Shown here in pieces: positions 22,679 to 33,962 of a DNA stretch of 64,000 bases. Source of the DNA: Chrysoperla carnea. Taxonomy: Eukaryota; Arthropoda; Insecta; Neuroptera; Chrysopidae. The stretch covers positions 96,209,435 through 96,273,434 of the forward strand of contig NC_058338.1 of the NCBI RefSeq assembly GCF_905475395.1, given 5' to 3'. The stretch's first letter is position 1, and each line of letters begins with the position of its first letter. The translations under genes were made by a program, and so were the position numbers. The notes beneath the pieces are model-generated. The model saw nothing but the letters and a program-made list of their open reading frames with translations, had not been told where the DNA came from and made no database searches.

Positions 22679-23178
22679 AAAGAAGATTTTAAGCACAGAA
22701 ACGTTAATAAAAAAGCACGTGTATATGCGTTATTGAATGTTTTTAAAAACAAATTTTTGTCGATAAAAGAGATTTTTGCCCAGACTTTTCAATATTTTTC
22801 AAATTTGCAAAAATGCTCTTTTTGAGCATATTAAGGACTAACTTTTCACAAAGGGTCGCTTAAAAATATATTTCTTTCAAAGAGATATGGGCGTTTAAAA
22901 AAAATGCAATTTTTAACAGTTTTTTTTCAATAAATTTTTTCTTTGATAATTTTTTGACATCTAACTGAGCTAGATCGATTCGAAATAAAAAGTTACGCAT
23001 TTTTTGTTCGAAACTTTTTTTGATACAAAGCGTATTTTTTAAAAAAACCTAAAACTGTTTTCGATCAACTTTGGCGGCCATTTTGAATGTGATCCCGTAC
23101 TTTAAAAGTGTAAAAAAATATTGCATTGAATTCTACGGAAAATTTCACACTTTTTACATGTATTGATTTGCTGTATCT
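22679..23178 (-). repeat. Right terminal inverted repeat of the Academ-type element
   Basis: Reverse complement of 17987-18483. It ends with ...GATTTGCTGTATCT, after which LINE-unrelated sequence of about 15 bp leads back into LINE coding sequence. Confidence 0.85.
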
Positions 23179-23185
23179 TGGCTTT

Positions 23186-23947
23186 GGCTTAAAAAATGTA
23201 GATTGACCAGTCTATCACGCTAATTGTAGATGTGGCTATGAATATTGTGACATCAATCATATTACCTTCGCCTGCCCACTCTTTAGTCAGCATAGATCTA
23301 CAGTAGAACTCCAATTATCCGTACTCCGACTATCCGAAGCGCCGATTATCCGAATCACTTTCAGAAAAAAATTTGTCCAAAAAAAGTCTAAGTGCGCTAT
23401 TATTCTTCCCCCCGCGAAGCCAGTGTTTGCGCGTTCGCTCACTATTGTCCTTCCCTCCGCGAAGTCAGTGTAGGCACAACACGTGGTATGAATTATGTCA
23501 TTGTTTGTTTTGATTGTAGTCAGTGTGCTATTGACCTTGCTCGAGGACGCTACTCTTGTGTGTGTATCTGTCTGTCTGCCTACTTGGGCATTTTTATTTC
23601 TAAACTTGTACATAAGTACATTTTATTTATATTTAATACATGTGAAAATATCATGTTTCTTTCATTTAATTCAATAAAAAAATAGTGCAATATCAAAACG
23701 TAGCTTTTTTTCTCTCCAATGGCAATTTTTTTTAAAAAAACTCCGATTATCCGAATATTTGATTATCCGAATGGGTCCCGGTCCCCATTAATTCGGATAA
23801 TTGGAGTTCTACTGTATACTTCTAAGCTCCTTAGCCCGTATGGGTGTTTTTGGTCCTTATTATATGCCCCATCTCCTATCCTTAAACAATTTTGAAATCC
23901 TCTCTGCAATTTGCACATTCCTTAACAAGACCCAGCTCCCAATTTAA
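23186..23947 (+). pseudogene. LINE ORF2, C-terminal end, split by a MITE
   Basis: Coding sequence lost at 17.94 kb resumes here: ANCRCGYEYCDINHITFACP and LFSQHRS (a Cys/His motif typical of the ends of I/Jockey ORF2). Then comes the MITE at 23301-23814, and after it RMGVFGPYYMPHLLSLNNFE and ILSAICTFLNKTQLPI, with stop TAA at 23945-23947. A one-base frame change separates the two sides of the MITE. Confidence 0.75.
23301..23814. mobile_element. pogo/Tigger-type MITE
   Basis: 514 bp with terminal inverted repeats CAGTAGAACTCCAATTATCC...(reverse complement at the right end), about 21 bp identical. It is flanked by TA at 23299-23300 and 23815-23816. A TA target and a CAGTA...TTATCCG TIR are hallmarks of the pogo/Tigger group. 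No transposase is inside. It is inserted in the last codons of the LINE. Confidence 0.85.
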
Positions 23948-24440
23948 ATACAAACAAGTAATTTCCAAACATTTCGACTGTAATGCCACCATACACTTCC
24001 CTATTGTAAACATTTCCGCGGCCCCCAGAGTATGTTTTTATTGTCATATACCTTTGTTAAAAGTCTCGACGGGTCCCAACGACGAAAATCCTTCTAATTC
24101 CTTATGTGTCCTCGTTTAACTATTTATAAGTATCGAATAAGAATTGCGTTTTTTTTTATACCACCCCTTTTTTTTTCATTTTTCGTCTTTTTTTTTGTTG
24201 TGTGTCAAAACTGGAAACTAATCTGTCCTAAACTTTGAAAAAAAAACTAATTTTTTACTTCCTTTTTACAAATTAATGCATTTTTATTTTATTGTTTTTT
24301 TTTTTAGGACAATTACCGAAAATAATTTTCTTTTTGTTTCAATTTATGTATTTTTAATTTTTTTTTGCATTGTAAATTAAATGTATCTACCATTGTTAAT
24401 GGCTGTATAGCAGTAGCTAAAGCCAGTTTAAAAAAAAAAA
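23948..24440 (+). other. LINE 3' UTR and A-tail
   Basis: Non-coding sequence after the ORF2 stop, T-rich, with GTTAATGGCTGTATAGCAGT and TAAAGCCAGTTT just before an A-run at 24430-24440. That is the expected end of a LINE. Confidence 0.7.
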
Positions 24441-25100
24441 CTTGAAGTCACTTTTTTTTTTATAAATAATACTTTTTTGGTGTAAATCAAATCAAAGGTA
24501 AATTAAATCAAATGTTCAGGTAATATATAAACCAATTTTTCAAATTTAGGACAAAAGCCAATTAGTATATAAATATATTTATCTGGCCGTTTTTCCCGAT
24601 TTTCCGGAAAATGGCTGAAGATTTCACAATTTTGGATTCTACATTTTTTTAGGAACAAAATTTCCGATAATTTTTGTCTAACTTTTTATCAAACAGTTGA
24701 TGGTTTTCGAGGTATTGGCAAAAATCGTTTTATTAAGTATACATAGCGTTAATTATCGCAACCTCAGCACTTCCGAGACTGCACGTTAGTAGGGTCTCAA
24801 ACTAGATGCCGAAACCTTTTTTTATTAGTTTTTTTTGCCTTTGAATAAGTTCACGTAAAAACATTATTTTGAGCGGACCACATGTGTAATATAATTATTG
24901 AATATTTATTATCAATCTTCAAAAATAAAAATTAATTATTTAAATATTTTAAATAATAATATGTTAGAAAATCTTGTAAAAACATGATGATGAATCATAT
25001 TTATTCAAGTATCCGCATATATATTTTTAATAAGTTTGACCAGTATGATTTTGTAAAAATAATGCATTAGCACTCTTAAATCCTTCTAATAGCCCTGGAG
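24441..25100. other. Non-coding, AT-rich
   Basis: No gene seen. Contains a TTTTCCCGATTTTCCGG stretch of the kind repeated near 59.9-60.1 kb, suggesting an old repeat, but no boundaries. Confidence 0.35.
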
Positions 25101-25653
25101 CCCGTGACAGTAAAAGTACACTTACACGGATTATGAAATTTCGCATATGAATCAATACTATTTAACGATACAATACTAACTAGGTTTGCTAGGTGAACAG
25201 GGTTTATCGTGGCACAAATATTTTTTGTCAGGATTTTTTATTTTTTACTGGTGTGACAGATATTTTGGTCAAGTTTTGAGGTGTCACATCGAGATATTTC
25301 GAAAGTAGAACTCAAAACGAACAAATTAAAAAAAAAAGTAATTCCGCGATAAGGATAAAATTTTTTTGGCTTTATATAAAAAAAATTGGTATGACAGACC
25401 TTTCTGCCACGATAAGAGCTGTCACACCAAATTTTCCTAAAATAGATAAAATCTGCAATAAAATGGTCTCTTACAAATTAATTTCTACGAAAGTGCAAAA
25501 TACTTGTAATTATTAAAAATATTTATTTGAATAAGTATTTCTGTCAGAATAAACCCTGGCACACCTAGTACATATTGTACCTATCGTCGTTAAATAGTAT
25601 TGATTCATATGCGAAATTTCAAAATCTGTGTAAGTGCAGTTTTAGTGTCACGG
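25101..25653. mobile_element. Foldback/MITE with about 105-bp arms
   Basis: The left arm (25102-25211) and right arm (25549-25652) are inverted copies. Both carry GAAATTTCGCATATGAATCA and the adjoining ATACTATTTAACGA, plus a CCGTGACA...ACTTACAC outer part and a TAGG...GG(T)GTTTAT inner part. The centre, about 340 bp, is AT-rich without coding sequence. No clear target duplication. Confidence 0.7.
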
Positions 25654-26642
25654 TTTCCCCGCTCATAAGTAATTTTGAAAGATTATTATTTTAAACTTAC
25701 CATCATTTCAACAATAATAATAGATAATCTACAGTTATGTACTTATTGTGTTTAATTGCATTTGAATTGCATCTAAAAGAAATATCAACAAATAGTAAAA
25801 TAACAATCGTTCAACAAAATTAATTTTTTATTTACACTTTTATCAAAATATTTAAATGTACTATTCTAATTACGACCATTAGATTTCCTCTTCTTTCGAT
25901 CAAAATCAGTTTCACAGAATCAGGCAGTTCGATAGCCTCGTCAAGGCACTGGTTTTCTATTTGAAGAGCTCGGAAATGCGTTTCATAAATGGCTGCATTT
26001 ACAAGACTATATTGTTAGTTATTTATGTGGAGATTCTCGGCGGGAGGAAGGAGGTTAACTAAAACAAAAGTTGTGAAAAATGCCTTAAACAAAAGTTGAT
26101 GGATGACATCATGTTCTGACATCAGATTGGACCTAGTTTTTCGGGTTTCATTAATAGCCAATTTTGTTCAGTGGCGTATTCTATCAAAAATATACTCGCA
26201 AATTAATTAATAAATAAAGTAAAATAAATAAAGTCATAGGCTCAAGCTTGGCTTCAAATTTTAGACAAAAAATGTAATTGAAAAAAAAGGCTAGATTTTG
26301 AAATGTATATGATCATCTAGAATTAGTTCAAAACATACCGATTTATTTATCTCTAGCCAATTGTCTATCCCATTTTTCACAAAGAGGCTTTGCTTTTCTT
26401 CACAGACCTTATCACGAATTTCGGCTAGTTCAGTCGCTAATAATTCAAGATTATATCTAACATATTATTTTATCTGACAAATCGAGAAAGGAAATAATTT
26501 TATGTAACCAGACTTTGTAGATGCCATAAGGCTGACAGACACAGGTCGAGTCCTGCCAGTAGAAAAGACGTGCCATTTGTATTAGGAATATATTATTACA
26601 GCTTGATTTAGACTATTAGTGTTACTTTTTTCTTTTTATATC
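25654..26642. other. Non-coding, no gene seen
   Basis: AT-rich intergenic sequence with no open frame of interest on either strand. A G/A-rich patch (GGCGGGAGGAAGGAGG) lies near 26040. Confidence 0.4.
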
Positions 26643-27155
26643 ATGCATATATGTAATATGCAAGGTATACTAAGTTTAGTCCCAAGTCTGTAAAGCTTAA
26701 AAATATTGAGGCTACGCACAAAATTTTGGTATAGGGGTTCATAAAATCACGTAATTAATCCATTTCCGGTTGTCCGTCCGTGCGTCTGTCAACTTGATAA
26801 CTCAAAAACGAAAAAATATATCAAGCTGAAATTTTCACAGCGTACTCAGGATGAAAAAAGTGAGGTCAAGTTCGTAAATTAGCAACATAGGTAAATTGTT
26901 GTAAACCGTTAGAGATAGAACAAAAGTTAAAATGTAAAAAATGTTCCCTATAAAAAAATAAGCAACTTTTGTTTGAAACATTTTTTCGTAAACATCACTG
27001 TTTACTCGTGAGGGCGCAAATTAGGCGTAAATTTTATAGTATGTATTATATATGGGGATATCAGTTACGATATGCGTAATGTGATAGAGTAATCAACACT
27101 GTCTATAAATGGTATTTCAACAATTAACTCAGTCAATTGTTTGTTTTCACTTGTT
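26643..27155 (+). repeat. Family A repeat, copy 1
   Basis: About 510 bp. It starts with CATATATGTAATATGCAAGG and TACTAAGTTTAGTCCCAA. It passes TTTCCGGTTGTCCGTCCGTG, CAGCGTACTCAGGA, ACCGTTAGAGATAGAACAAA and AAACATCACTGTTTACTCGT. It ends AACTCAGTCAATTGTTTG and TTTTCACTTG. The same string of landmarks recurs in seven other places in this window. No coding capacity; class unknown. Confidence 0.85.
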
Positions 27156-27656
27156 TTTTATTAATCTTGCACCCGGCGGTGCTTGCAACATTAAACGCGT
27201 TATAACTTCATAAATATTAATTTTAGAAAAAAAAGTTTAGAGTAAAAGTTTTAGGAAATTTTTAGATTTAAAAGTTAGGTTATTCTCATTTTCTTGTTTA
27301 AACAAATATTAGAAGAGATATCAGTTAAATATTCAAAAAGTAAAACGTCATAATCATATAAGTCATAAACGGTTAGTGATACAAAAAAAAAATTCCTTTA
27401 CAAAACAGATAGATAATTTAATTATCATCTCCAATAAAGGTTATTTTGGTCTACAGTATACGGTTATGGAAATATAGCCTGAAACGGTTTTCCTTAAAAT
27501 GGAGGCACTCCCCCCGCCTATTTTTGTAAGGATTTTGTGCATTTACATTCAGTACGTGATACTGGACCTATTTAAATAAAAAAAATAATTCCTGTAATTT
27601 TGGACAAGAGCAACAATCTTCTATATAACCTGTATATTACTTGTCGACTAGATAAT
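27156..27656. other. 3' flank of the zinc-finger gene; repeat fragment
   Basis: Non-coding. The stretch at about 27450-27560 (TTTTCCTTAAAATGGAGGCA, CCCGCCTATTTTTGT, ATTTACATTCAGTACGTGAT) is an inverted, diverged copy of 31400-31520 inside the intron 2 family D element. The 3' UTR of the zinc-finger gene should start at 27656 on the minus strand; no poly(A) signal could be placed with confidence. Confidence 0.45.
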
Positions 27657-28228
27657 TTACTCAGAACTCTTTACAGGCGAAATTTTATGCTCTTTGTGAT
27701 ATTTCTGTTGATGTGTTTGTAAATATTTTCTTCGATCAAACGCTTTATCACATACGTCACATTTAAAACGGTAATTTTGTTTGGTATGAGTCTTTTTATG
27801 ACAAGTTAGATAAAATTTAAGTGCAAATTTTTTATTACAAACATCACAGGAATAAGATTTTTCCACATGAGTTTTTTTATGATTGTTTAAATGGTCTTTT
27901 ACGGCGAAGCTTCTATTACAAATGTCACATGAAAACGGTCTTAAGCCCAAATGAGTTGATTTAATATGATAGTTTAAATTGTGACGATGACTATATTTTT
28001 TATCACAATGATTACATGAATAATTTTTTTCTCCGGTATGACTTCGTTGATGAGCCTTTAAATGACCATTTTTTCCATATGATTTTCCACAAACATCACA
28101 GGTAAAACACTTATATGTATGCATAATATCACTGTGACGACTTTGTTCATGACTTTTGACAAGTGATTTGATTCCGGTATGAGTTTTTAAATGTTTAGCT
28201 AGATAATCTTGCACTCCGTAAGGTTTAC
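27657..28228 (-). CDS. C2H2 zinc-finger gene, exon 3 (3' end)
   Basis: Last exon, 189 residues plus stop. It completes the finger split by intron 2 (…CHVCG|GKPYGVQDYLAKHLKTH). A linker SLVKSHEQSRHSDIMHTYKC follows, then five canonical C2H2 fingers: FTCDVCGKSYGKNGHLKAH, YSCNHCDKKYSHRHNLNYH, FSCDICNRSFAVKDHLNNH, YSCDVCNKKFALKFYLTCH and FKCDVCDKAFDRRKYLQTH. A TGEK linker is present after the first. The C-terminus is a short basic tail. The acceptor TTTAATTTTGTTGTGCTAG precedes 28228, and its phase fits the donor at 32538. Tandem fingers imply sequence-specific nuclear DNA binding, target unknown. Confidence 0.88.
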
Positions 28229-28269
28229 CTAGCACAACAAAATTAAATAATCAATCATAGGAATCAAGA

Positions 28270-30775
28270 AAATAGTGTTGCATCTTTGAAATTTTCCACA
28301 GTTTTTTATAAGGTTGTAAAATTTCGTACCAAAAAATCGGCCACTCAAGGGAGGAGGCCTAACCCTCTTTTTTGAGGGATAATTGGGAATTTTCATCAGT
28401 TTTTTACAAATTACAAAAAAACAATGCATTAAATAAATAAAAAAGTTTAAATAAAAATTCTGGCTGATTTATAATCCAATGAATCTACGGAGGCCCAATG
28501 TTAAATTAGACAAAATTGCTATCAGAAAACAAAAATACGTTTTTATAGAAGAAAACAAGTCAAGAAATATAGCCTATTTTGTTTACGACTAATCAATGGC
28601 TAAATTAACCGAAATATTCAAAAAAGTTGGCGCACAAAGCAAAAAAATTAAATGGGAAAGTTCTAGATCTCAAAAAAGAACCTATCGATTGACGTCTGCT
28701 AAGTACGGTTTGGATGCGTAGGTGACGAGAAAACTTGAAAAAGTGAGCAAAAATAGTCATTTTTACATTAAAGTTGATATTTATTGAAGTTATGAGTAAT
28801 GTAGTGTGGTTTTTTGGGGTTTAATCTCTTCGTTTGAACTTTTTCGCGCATGATATTTTAATTTTTTAGTGCCATGTTTAGTGCAGTGAAATTTTTTAAT
28901 TTTTGGTGCCGAAATCGGATAACGAAAAAGCGCAATTTTTTTGGGATGGATATTACAATTTTTTGCGGTAAAAAGTAAAACTCGTAGAGCTCTGCAACTA
29001 ACACAAGTTATTAATAAATACTTACTTTGCGCATTAAAAAAAATTTTCAAGTTGTTTGCAGAAAAATTGACGAAGTTATTATGAAAACAAAGTTTATCGG
29101 ATCTTCCTATGTTTTATTCAGTGCAAAAAGTGATGAATTTATCAGGGGAACTAAAATTAATGCTTGCCGCTTTCCAATTAACTTTATTAAGGTACTAGCA
29201 ACAGATGCAAGAAGTTCTGGCAGTTTCGGATAAATGTTTTTTGAAATATTGCAATTTAAATGCTAAAATTTTGTTCGAAAAATACAAAAAAAAAATGTCC
29301 TTATCGTTAAATAACTCGAAAAATGATAGTTACAGAAAAAAGTTTCGGGGGAAAAAATTTAGCTTTTTTCAGCAAAATGTTTTACCATCCAAACTTTCTT
29401 TTATAACTTTATTATTTCTCGAGTTATTTAACAATAAAGACATTCTTTTGTATTTTTCGAAAAAAAATTTTGCATTTATATAGCAATATTTCAAAAAATA
29501 TTTATTCGAAACTGCTAGAACGTGAGCCTGTTGCCAGTACCTAAATAAAGTTAATAGGAAAGCGGCAACCATTAATTTTAGTTCCCCTAGTAATTTAATC
29601 ACTTTTTGTACTGAATTAAACTTAAAAAGAAAGGTCCGATAAACTTTGTTTTAATCATAGCTCCGTCAATTTTTCTGCAAATGACTTGAAAATTATAAGG
29701 ATTTTAATTTCATTTTCAAGGAAATAGTACTCTAAAAAGTGTACGATATACTTTTTTCAAAAAATGTCAAATTTTTAAATATTCCGAATTTCAATCGCCA
29801 ATAACTCGGAAAGTATTGACTTTTCGAAATATATTTTAATGGCTTTTTTTGCTTAGAATTCATTACTATATCGATTTTCGTTATCTTTTTCCACTCCCAA
29901 GAAGAGGTAGCTCCCACTCCCTGGGCAATGAGTCGCATAGTTTTAATAAAGATTTATTGACTTTCTTTGGATTCCGAAATTTTAATATATTTATACCTTA
30001 CGGAAAAAAATTTCATTTGTTGCTAAAATATCATACTCGAAGTCTAGACGAAGATATTAAACCCCGAAAAACTGTCCTTCCATATTCCGTCGACCAAGAG
30101 GACAAAAAACAAAAAAAAATTTTTACTAAAACAAAAACTGAAGATTTGTGAACCTATTACTACTCATAACTTCATCAAATATTATTTTTAAAATCGAAAA
30201 AGAAAAATACTTATAAATAAATGTAAAAACGACTATTTTCGTTCATTTTTTTAAGTTTTCTCGGCCCCTACGCATCCAAATCGGAATTACCAGAAGTCAA
30301 TCGATAGGTTTTTTTGAGACTAGAACTTTTCCATTTAATTTTTGTGGATTGGACGTCCAAAAATATTTGCGTTTAATCGCAAGAAAACCGTTTATTTTAC
30401 TTTTGAGAATTTTTTCGTTAACTTAATCATTAATTAGTCGTAAACAAAAAACAGTATGTTTCTTGGCTTGGTTTCTTCTATAACAACGTATTTTTTGTTT
30501 TCTGATAGCAATTTTTTCATCCGCTTCATAGATTAATTGGATTAGAAAGTCGAAAAAAAAAAAACAGAAATGTGCAAAATTAAATCAGCTAGAACTATTA
30601 AACTTTTTTTTTAATTTGATGCATATTTTTTTTTTTTTTAATTTGTAAAAAACTAATTAAAACCCCCAGCTAGCCCTAAAAAAGGGGCTAGGCCTTTTCC
30701 TGAGTTTCCGATTTTTTGGTACAAAGTTTTTACAACCTAATAAACCACTGTGGATAAGTAAATTTGCATTTTAGC
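28270..30775. mobile_element. 2.5-kb palindrome: family B ends around a family C core
   Basis: The outer 200 bp of each arm is family B (GCATCTTTGAAATTTTCCAC with GGTTGTAAAA at the left, inverted near 30600-30770). The inner arms are family C. Matching inverted landmarks: TTGCTATCAGAAAACAAAAA (28513 and about 30500), GTTTACGACTAAT (28580 and 30435), GATGCGTAGG (28710 and 30270) and GGGGAACTAAAATTAATG (29140 and about 29570). The centre is near 29370. Arms are about 1.2 kb with many mismatches. No coding sequence. Confidence 0.8.
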
Positions 30776-31040
30776 GCCTTTCCTAAAAAACATCTAGAAT
30801 ATCAGGTGAATTAAAGCATTTTGTACATGGATTACGAATCCGTGGTCGGAGCTGGTGTTAAATTAACAGTTTTTCTTTTATTAAAATAGGTTATTCATTA
30901 CCTTATTTATTATTAAACTAGCTGTTATTTCAGTTTTTGCCGATTTTGACCCGGAAGGACTGGTTTTTCATAAAAAAATTATACTATTTATTTTTAATAA
31001 TTTTTCAATAATTTGATATCATGTCGGTTTTTATAGAGTA

Positions 31041-31674
31041 AGAGCCAGCGCCTGCCAGACATACGTTAAAGTATAAAAGCTGATTTTTTTTTTGCGTATT
31101 CTCACTGATGTAGGGAACAATCTTTGGGGGGTTACAAACCTTGACTAACGGTGCCTTCGGTAGGTATCAGGTAATGAGGGGCGCAGAACCCGAGCTCTCT
31201 CACGTTAAAGTAAACTGAAATTTACCTAGAGTGTTCAAATGACCATTTAAAGTCAATATTGAAAAAGACAGACCAATCCGAAGGGGCTAACACTTCCCCA
31301 GACGCGGTAGAAGGTCAAATGCACAAAATACACAATCTACATTTTCTTCCATGATTATGAACTTATTTCACTGCAAAAGTTATTTTATTATTTAAATATT
31401 ATTTAAATATGTTCAGTATCACGAACTGAATGTAAATGCACAAAAACATTACAAAAATAGGCGGGGGAAGTGAGTCCATTTTAAGGAAAACCGATTTAAG
31501 CTATATCTCCATAATCGTGCGCTTACCTGATACCCACCTGATTACCTGATACCTACCGAAAGCACCGTTAGTCAAGTTTTGTAACTCCCAAAGATTGTTC
31601 CCTACACCAGTGATAGTACGCAAAAAAAATTTCAGCTCTTATGCTTTTACGTATGTATGGCAGGCGCTGGCTCT
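31041..31674. mobile_element. Family D MITE, copy 1
   Basis: TIRs start AGAGCCAGCGCCTGCCAGAC and are flanked by TA (31039-31040 and 31675-31676). Inverted arms of about 130 bp share TTAAAGTATAAAAGCTGA, GCGTATTCTCACTG and GGTGCCTTCGGTAGGTATCA. The middle carries GACGCGGTAGAAGGTCAAAT. The second copy at 53196 has the same ends and the same TA target, so this is a TA-inserting MITE family. Confidence 0.8.
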
Positions 31675-32538
31675 TAGTCCATTATGCAACCCAAAGTTTC
31701 GGAGAAACAGCTTTTCAAAATTTGGCTGTTTTTTTCAGTTACATGATTTTACGCAAAATTTCATACATTCGCGTTCGGTTGCAATAACTCAAGTTTTAAT
31801 ATTAATTATTTGAAAAAATAAAAAAAGATTCTTATACTAGAACATATAATTATGTGGGGTTTTCTTTCGCTAAGGTCTCACTTTCGACTTAAACTAATAG
31901 CAGCGAGGTAAAATGATAAAACTTAATACTTACAATCGTGCTAGCTTCGTTGCTATTGCATAAAACGTTTATTTTTATTTTCATAACATTAAAATATAGA
32001 CTCATACCTTTAAAATTAGTACCTCAAAGTACAGAAATATTATTTATTGGCCAATTTACAGACGTTTCAAACCAAGCGGTGCTCGCCGGCTTTATGCAAT
32101 ATCTTTTTTCTTTACAATTTAAGCCATATCTCGGTTCTATTGGTCGTATCAAGACGAATAAATAAAAAATATTTATTTTTACATGTAGAATAAAATGGTA
32201 CAAATTTTTTTTCTAAAATTTCAATAGTTTAGAAGTTATAAACAATTAATTTGTTTTAAAAAAATTTCCCCCAATTCTCAACAATGAACAAGTTGAAAAT
32301 TCGGATTCAGCGGGTCAAAATACGTCGAGATACACTCCTTGTTCGGTGGGATCTGTAAATGCATATGAAACGCACTCAGCGCCTACACTATAATGAACAT
32401 AGTTCCAAAACTATTAATTTTTCACCAACTTCGACAATGGGATTCGTAATCTACGTAAAAAATTTTTTGCTGGTGTGTTTTGTAGGAGCCCGCTAAAGTG
32501 AAAATTTACCAAATTTAGTTTCATATTGTACTACTTAC

Positions 32539-33174
32539 CACAAACATGACAGATAAACTTTTTTTCTACAACGTGAATTTTTTGATGTGCCTTTAAACGA
32601 TCTTGTTGGGTAAAAGCTTTATTACAAACATCACACGAAAATTTTTTTACATTTTCAGTATGAATTTTACGATGTTTACCTAAAGTTGACTGAGTATGAA
32701 ATTCTTTACTACAAAACTCACATGAAAATGGTTTTTCTCCCGTATGTATTCGTTTGTGGCGATCCAAAAACCATTTTGAACGGTATCTTTTTCCACAAAT
32801 TTCACACGAATAAACAATTGGCATTAAATGTACCGCACGTTGATGTCTATTAAATGATATTTGTCCGGTGAATGTTTTCGCACATACGTCACATGTGAAG
32901 TTTTTGTGTCCAAGTTTATGTTGATTTAAATACATTTCCTTGCTAAATGTTTTATCACAAACATCACATGCAAAATTGTTTTCTTCAGTAACAGTTTCTT
33001 CCATAAATTGTTCTTTAATTTGTTCTTGTTTCACAGGAATTTCTTTGTCAGATTCGTTAGAATAATGTTTTTCTTCATGATTAATGTTTTCTTGTTCCAG
33101 TGGGATTATTTTCTCTAGTTTGTTAGGAATATGTTTTTCTTCGTTTTGTACTTTTTCAACTGGAATTTTTTCTT
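32539..33174 (-). CDS. C2H2 zinc-finger gene, exon 2
   Basis: 636 nt, phase 1 in and phase 1 out, with acceptor GTTACGGATTAG and donor TGTG|GTAAGT. It opens with acidic repeats (EEKIPVEKVQNEEKHI, LEKIIPLEQENINHEEKH, SDKEIPVKQEQIKEQ) that continue the repeats ending exon 1. Then come five complete C2H2 fingers: FACDVCDKTFSKEMYLNQH, FTCDVCAKTFTGQISFNRH, YSCEICGKRYRSKWFLDRH, FSCEFCSKEFHTQSTLGKH and FSCDVCNKAFTQQDRLKAH. The first half of a sixth (FICHVCG) is completed by exon 3. The HTGEKPF linker is conserved between fingers 3 and 4. Confidence 0.88.
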
Positions 33175-33409
33175 CTAATCCGTAACACAAAAAAATTAAA
33201 TAAAAAAATCATTGATAAAACAGAAAAAAGTGTTGCATCTTTAAAATTTTTCACATTTGTTTATTAGGTTGTAAAAAAATACAAAATTGGTTTCTCAGTG
33301 GAGTGCCTAGCCCCCTTTTTTGAGGAGTAGTTAGCAGTTTTAATCAGTTTTTGACAAATTAAAAAAAAAGCTATACATCAAATAAAAAAAAACTTGAAAT
33401 AAAAGTTCT

Positions 33410-33962
33410 TAAGTGAAAACAAACAATTGACAGAGTTAATTGCTGAAATACCATGCATAAATAGTGTTGATGATTCTATCAAATTAAACATACATACGTA
33501 ACTGATATTCCCATAATTACATACTATACAATGTACGCCTAATTTGCGCCCTCACGGGTAAACAGTGATATTTACGAAAAAAATGTTTCAAACAAAAGTT
33601 GGTTATTTTTTTATAAGGAATATTTTTTACATTTAAACTTTTGTTCTATCTCTAACGGTTTACAAGATGGGTCCTACGGACCCAAGATCCAATTGATCTA
33701 TGTTGCTCATTTACGAACTCGGCCTCACTTTTTACGTCCTGATCACGCGATAAAAATTTCAGCTTGATATCTTTCGTTTTTGAGTAATCGTGATGACAGA
33801 CGGACGACAGACGACATACAGACAACCCGAAATGGACTAATTAGGTGATTTTATAAACCCCTATACCAAAATTTTTTGCTTAGCATCAATATTTTTAAGC
33901 GTTACAAACTTGGGACCAAACTTAGTATACCTTGCATATTACATATATGTATAGTATAAAAT
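33410..33962 (-). repeat. Family A repeat, copy 2 (inverted)
   Basis: Starts with AAGTGAAAACAAACAATTGA, includes GTTCTATCTCTAACGGTTTA and GGTCCTACGGACCCAAGATC, and ends CTTGCATATTACATATATGT. Its outermost CAATTGACAGAGTTAATTG is palindromic. Confidence 0.85.

Larger units (their letters stand above)
17938..23185 (-). mobile_element. Academ-type DNA transposon with long TIRs and XPG/FEN nuclease
   Basis: About 5.2 kb, bounded by roughly 500-bp inverted repeats (17987-18483 and 22679-23178). It is inserted in the RNase H end of LINE ORF2: LINE coding sequence stops at 17.94 kb and resumes at 23.19 kb. The minus strand encodes, in order, a transposase-like core, an XPG/FEN-like nuclease and a Cys-rich tail. 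The first 50 bp on the left are shared with the deleted copy at 10812 but have no counterpart at the right end, so the right end may be trimmed. No clean target duplication can be fixed (AGTCTA lies near both junctions). The family call rests on my memory that some Academ elements carry an XPG nuclease; the TIRs, nuclease motifs and multi-copy nature are seen directly. Confidence 0.75.
13240..24440 (+). mobile_element. I/Jockey-type LINE, near full length, with nested insertions
   Basis: ORF1 with three CCHC knuckles, then ORF2 with AP endonuclease, RT and RNase H, a Cys-rich C-terminus, a 3' UTR and an A-tail at 24430-24440. The presence of RNase H favours the I group or a relative over Jockey proper. 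The element is interrupted by a 5.2-kb DNA transposon (about 17938-23185) and by a 514-bp pogo-type MITE (23301-23814). Without these it would be about 5.4 kb, a normal LINE length. ORF2 carries stops and frameshifts, so it is dead. The 5' end is not precisely placed. Confidence 0.85.
28229..32538 (-). other. Intron 2 of the zinc-finger gene
   Basis: 4310 bp, donor GTAAGT at 32538 and acceptor TAG at 28229. It holds a 2.5-kb palindromic element (28270-30775) and a family D MITE (31041-31674). The rest, 31.7-32.5 kb, has no recognisable content. Confidence 0.75.
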
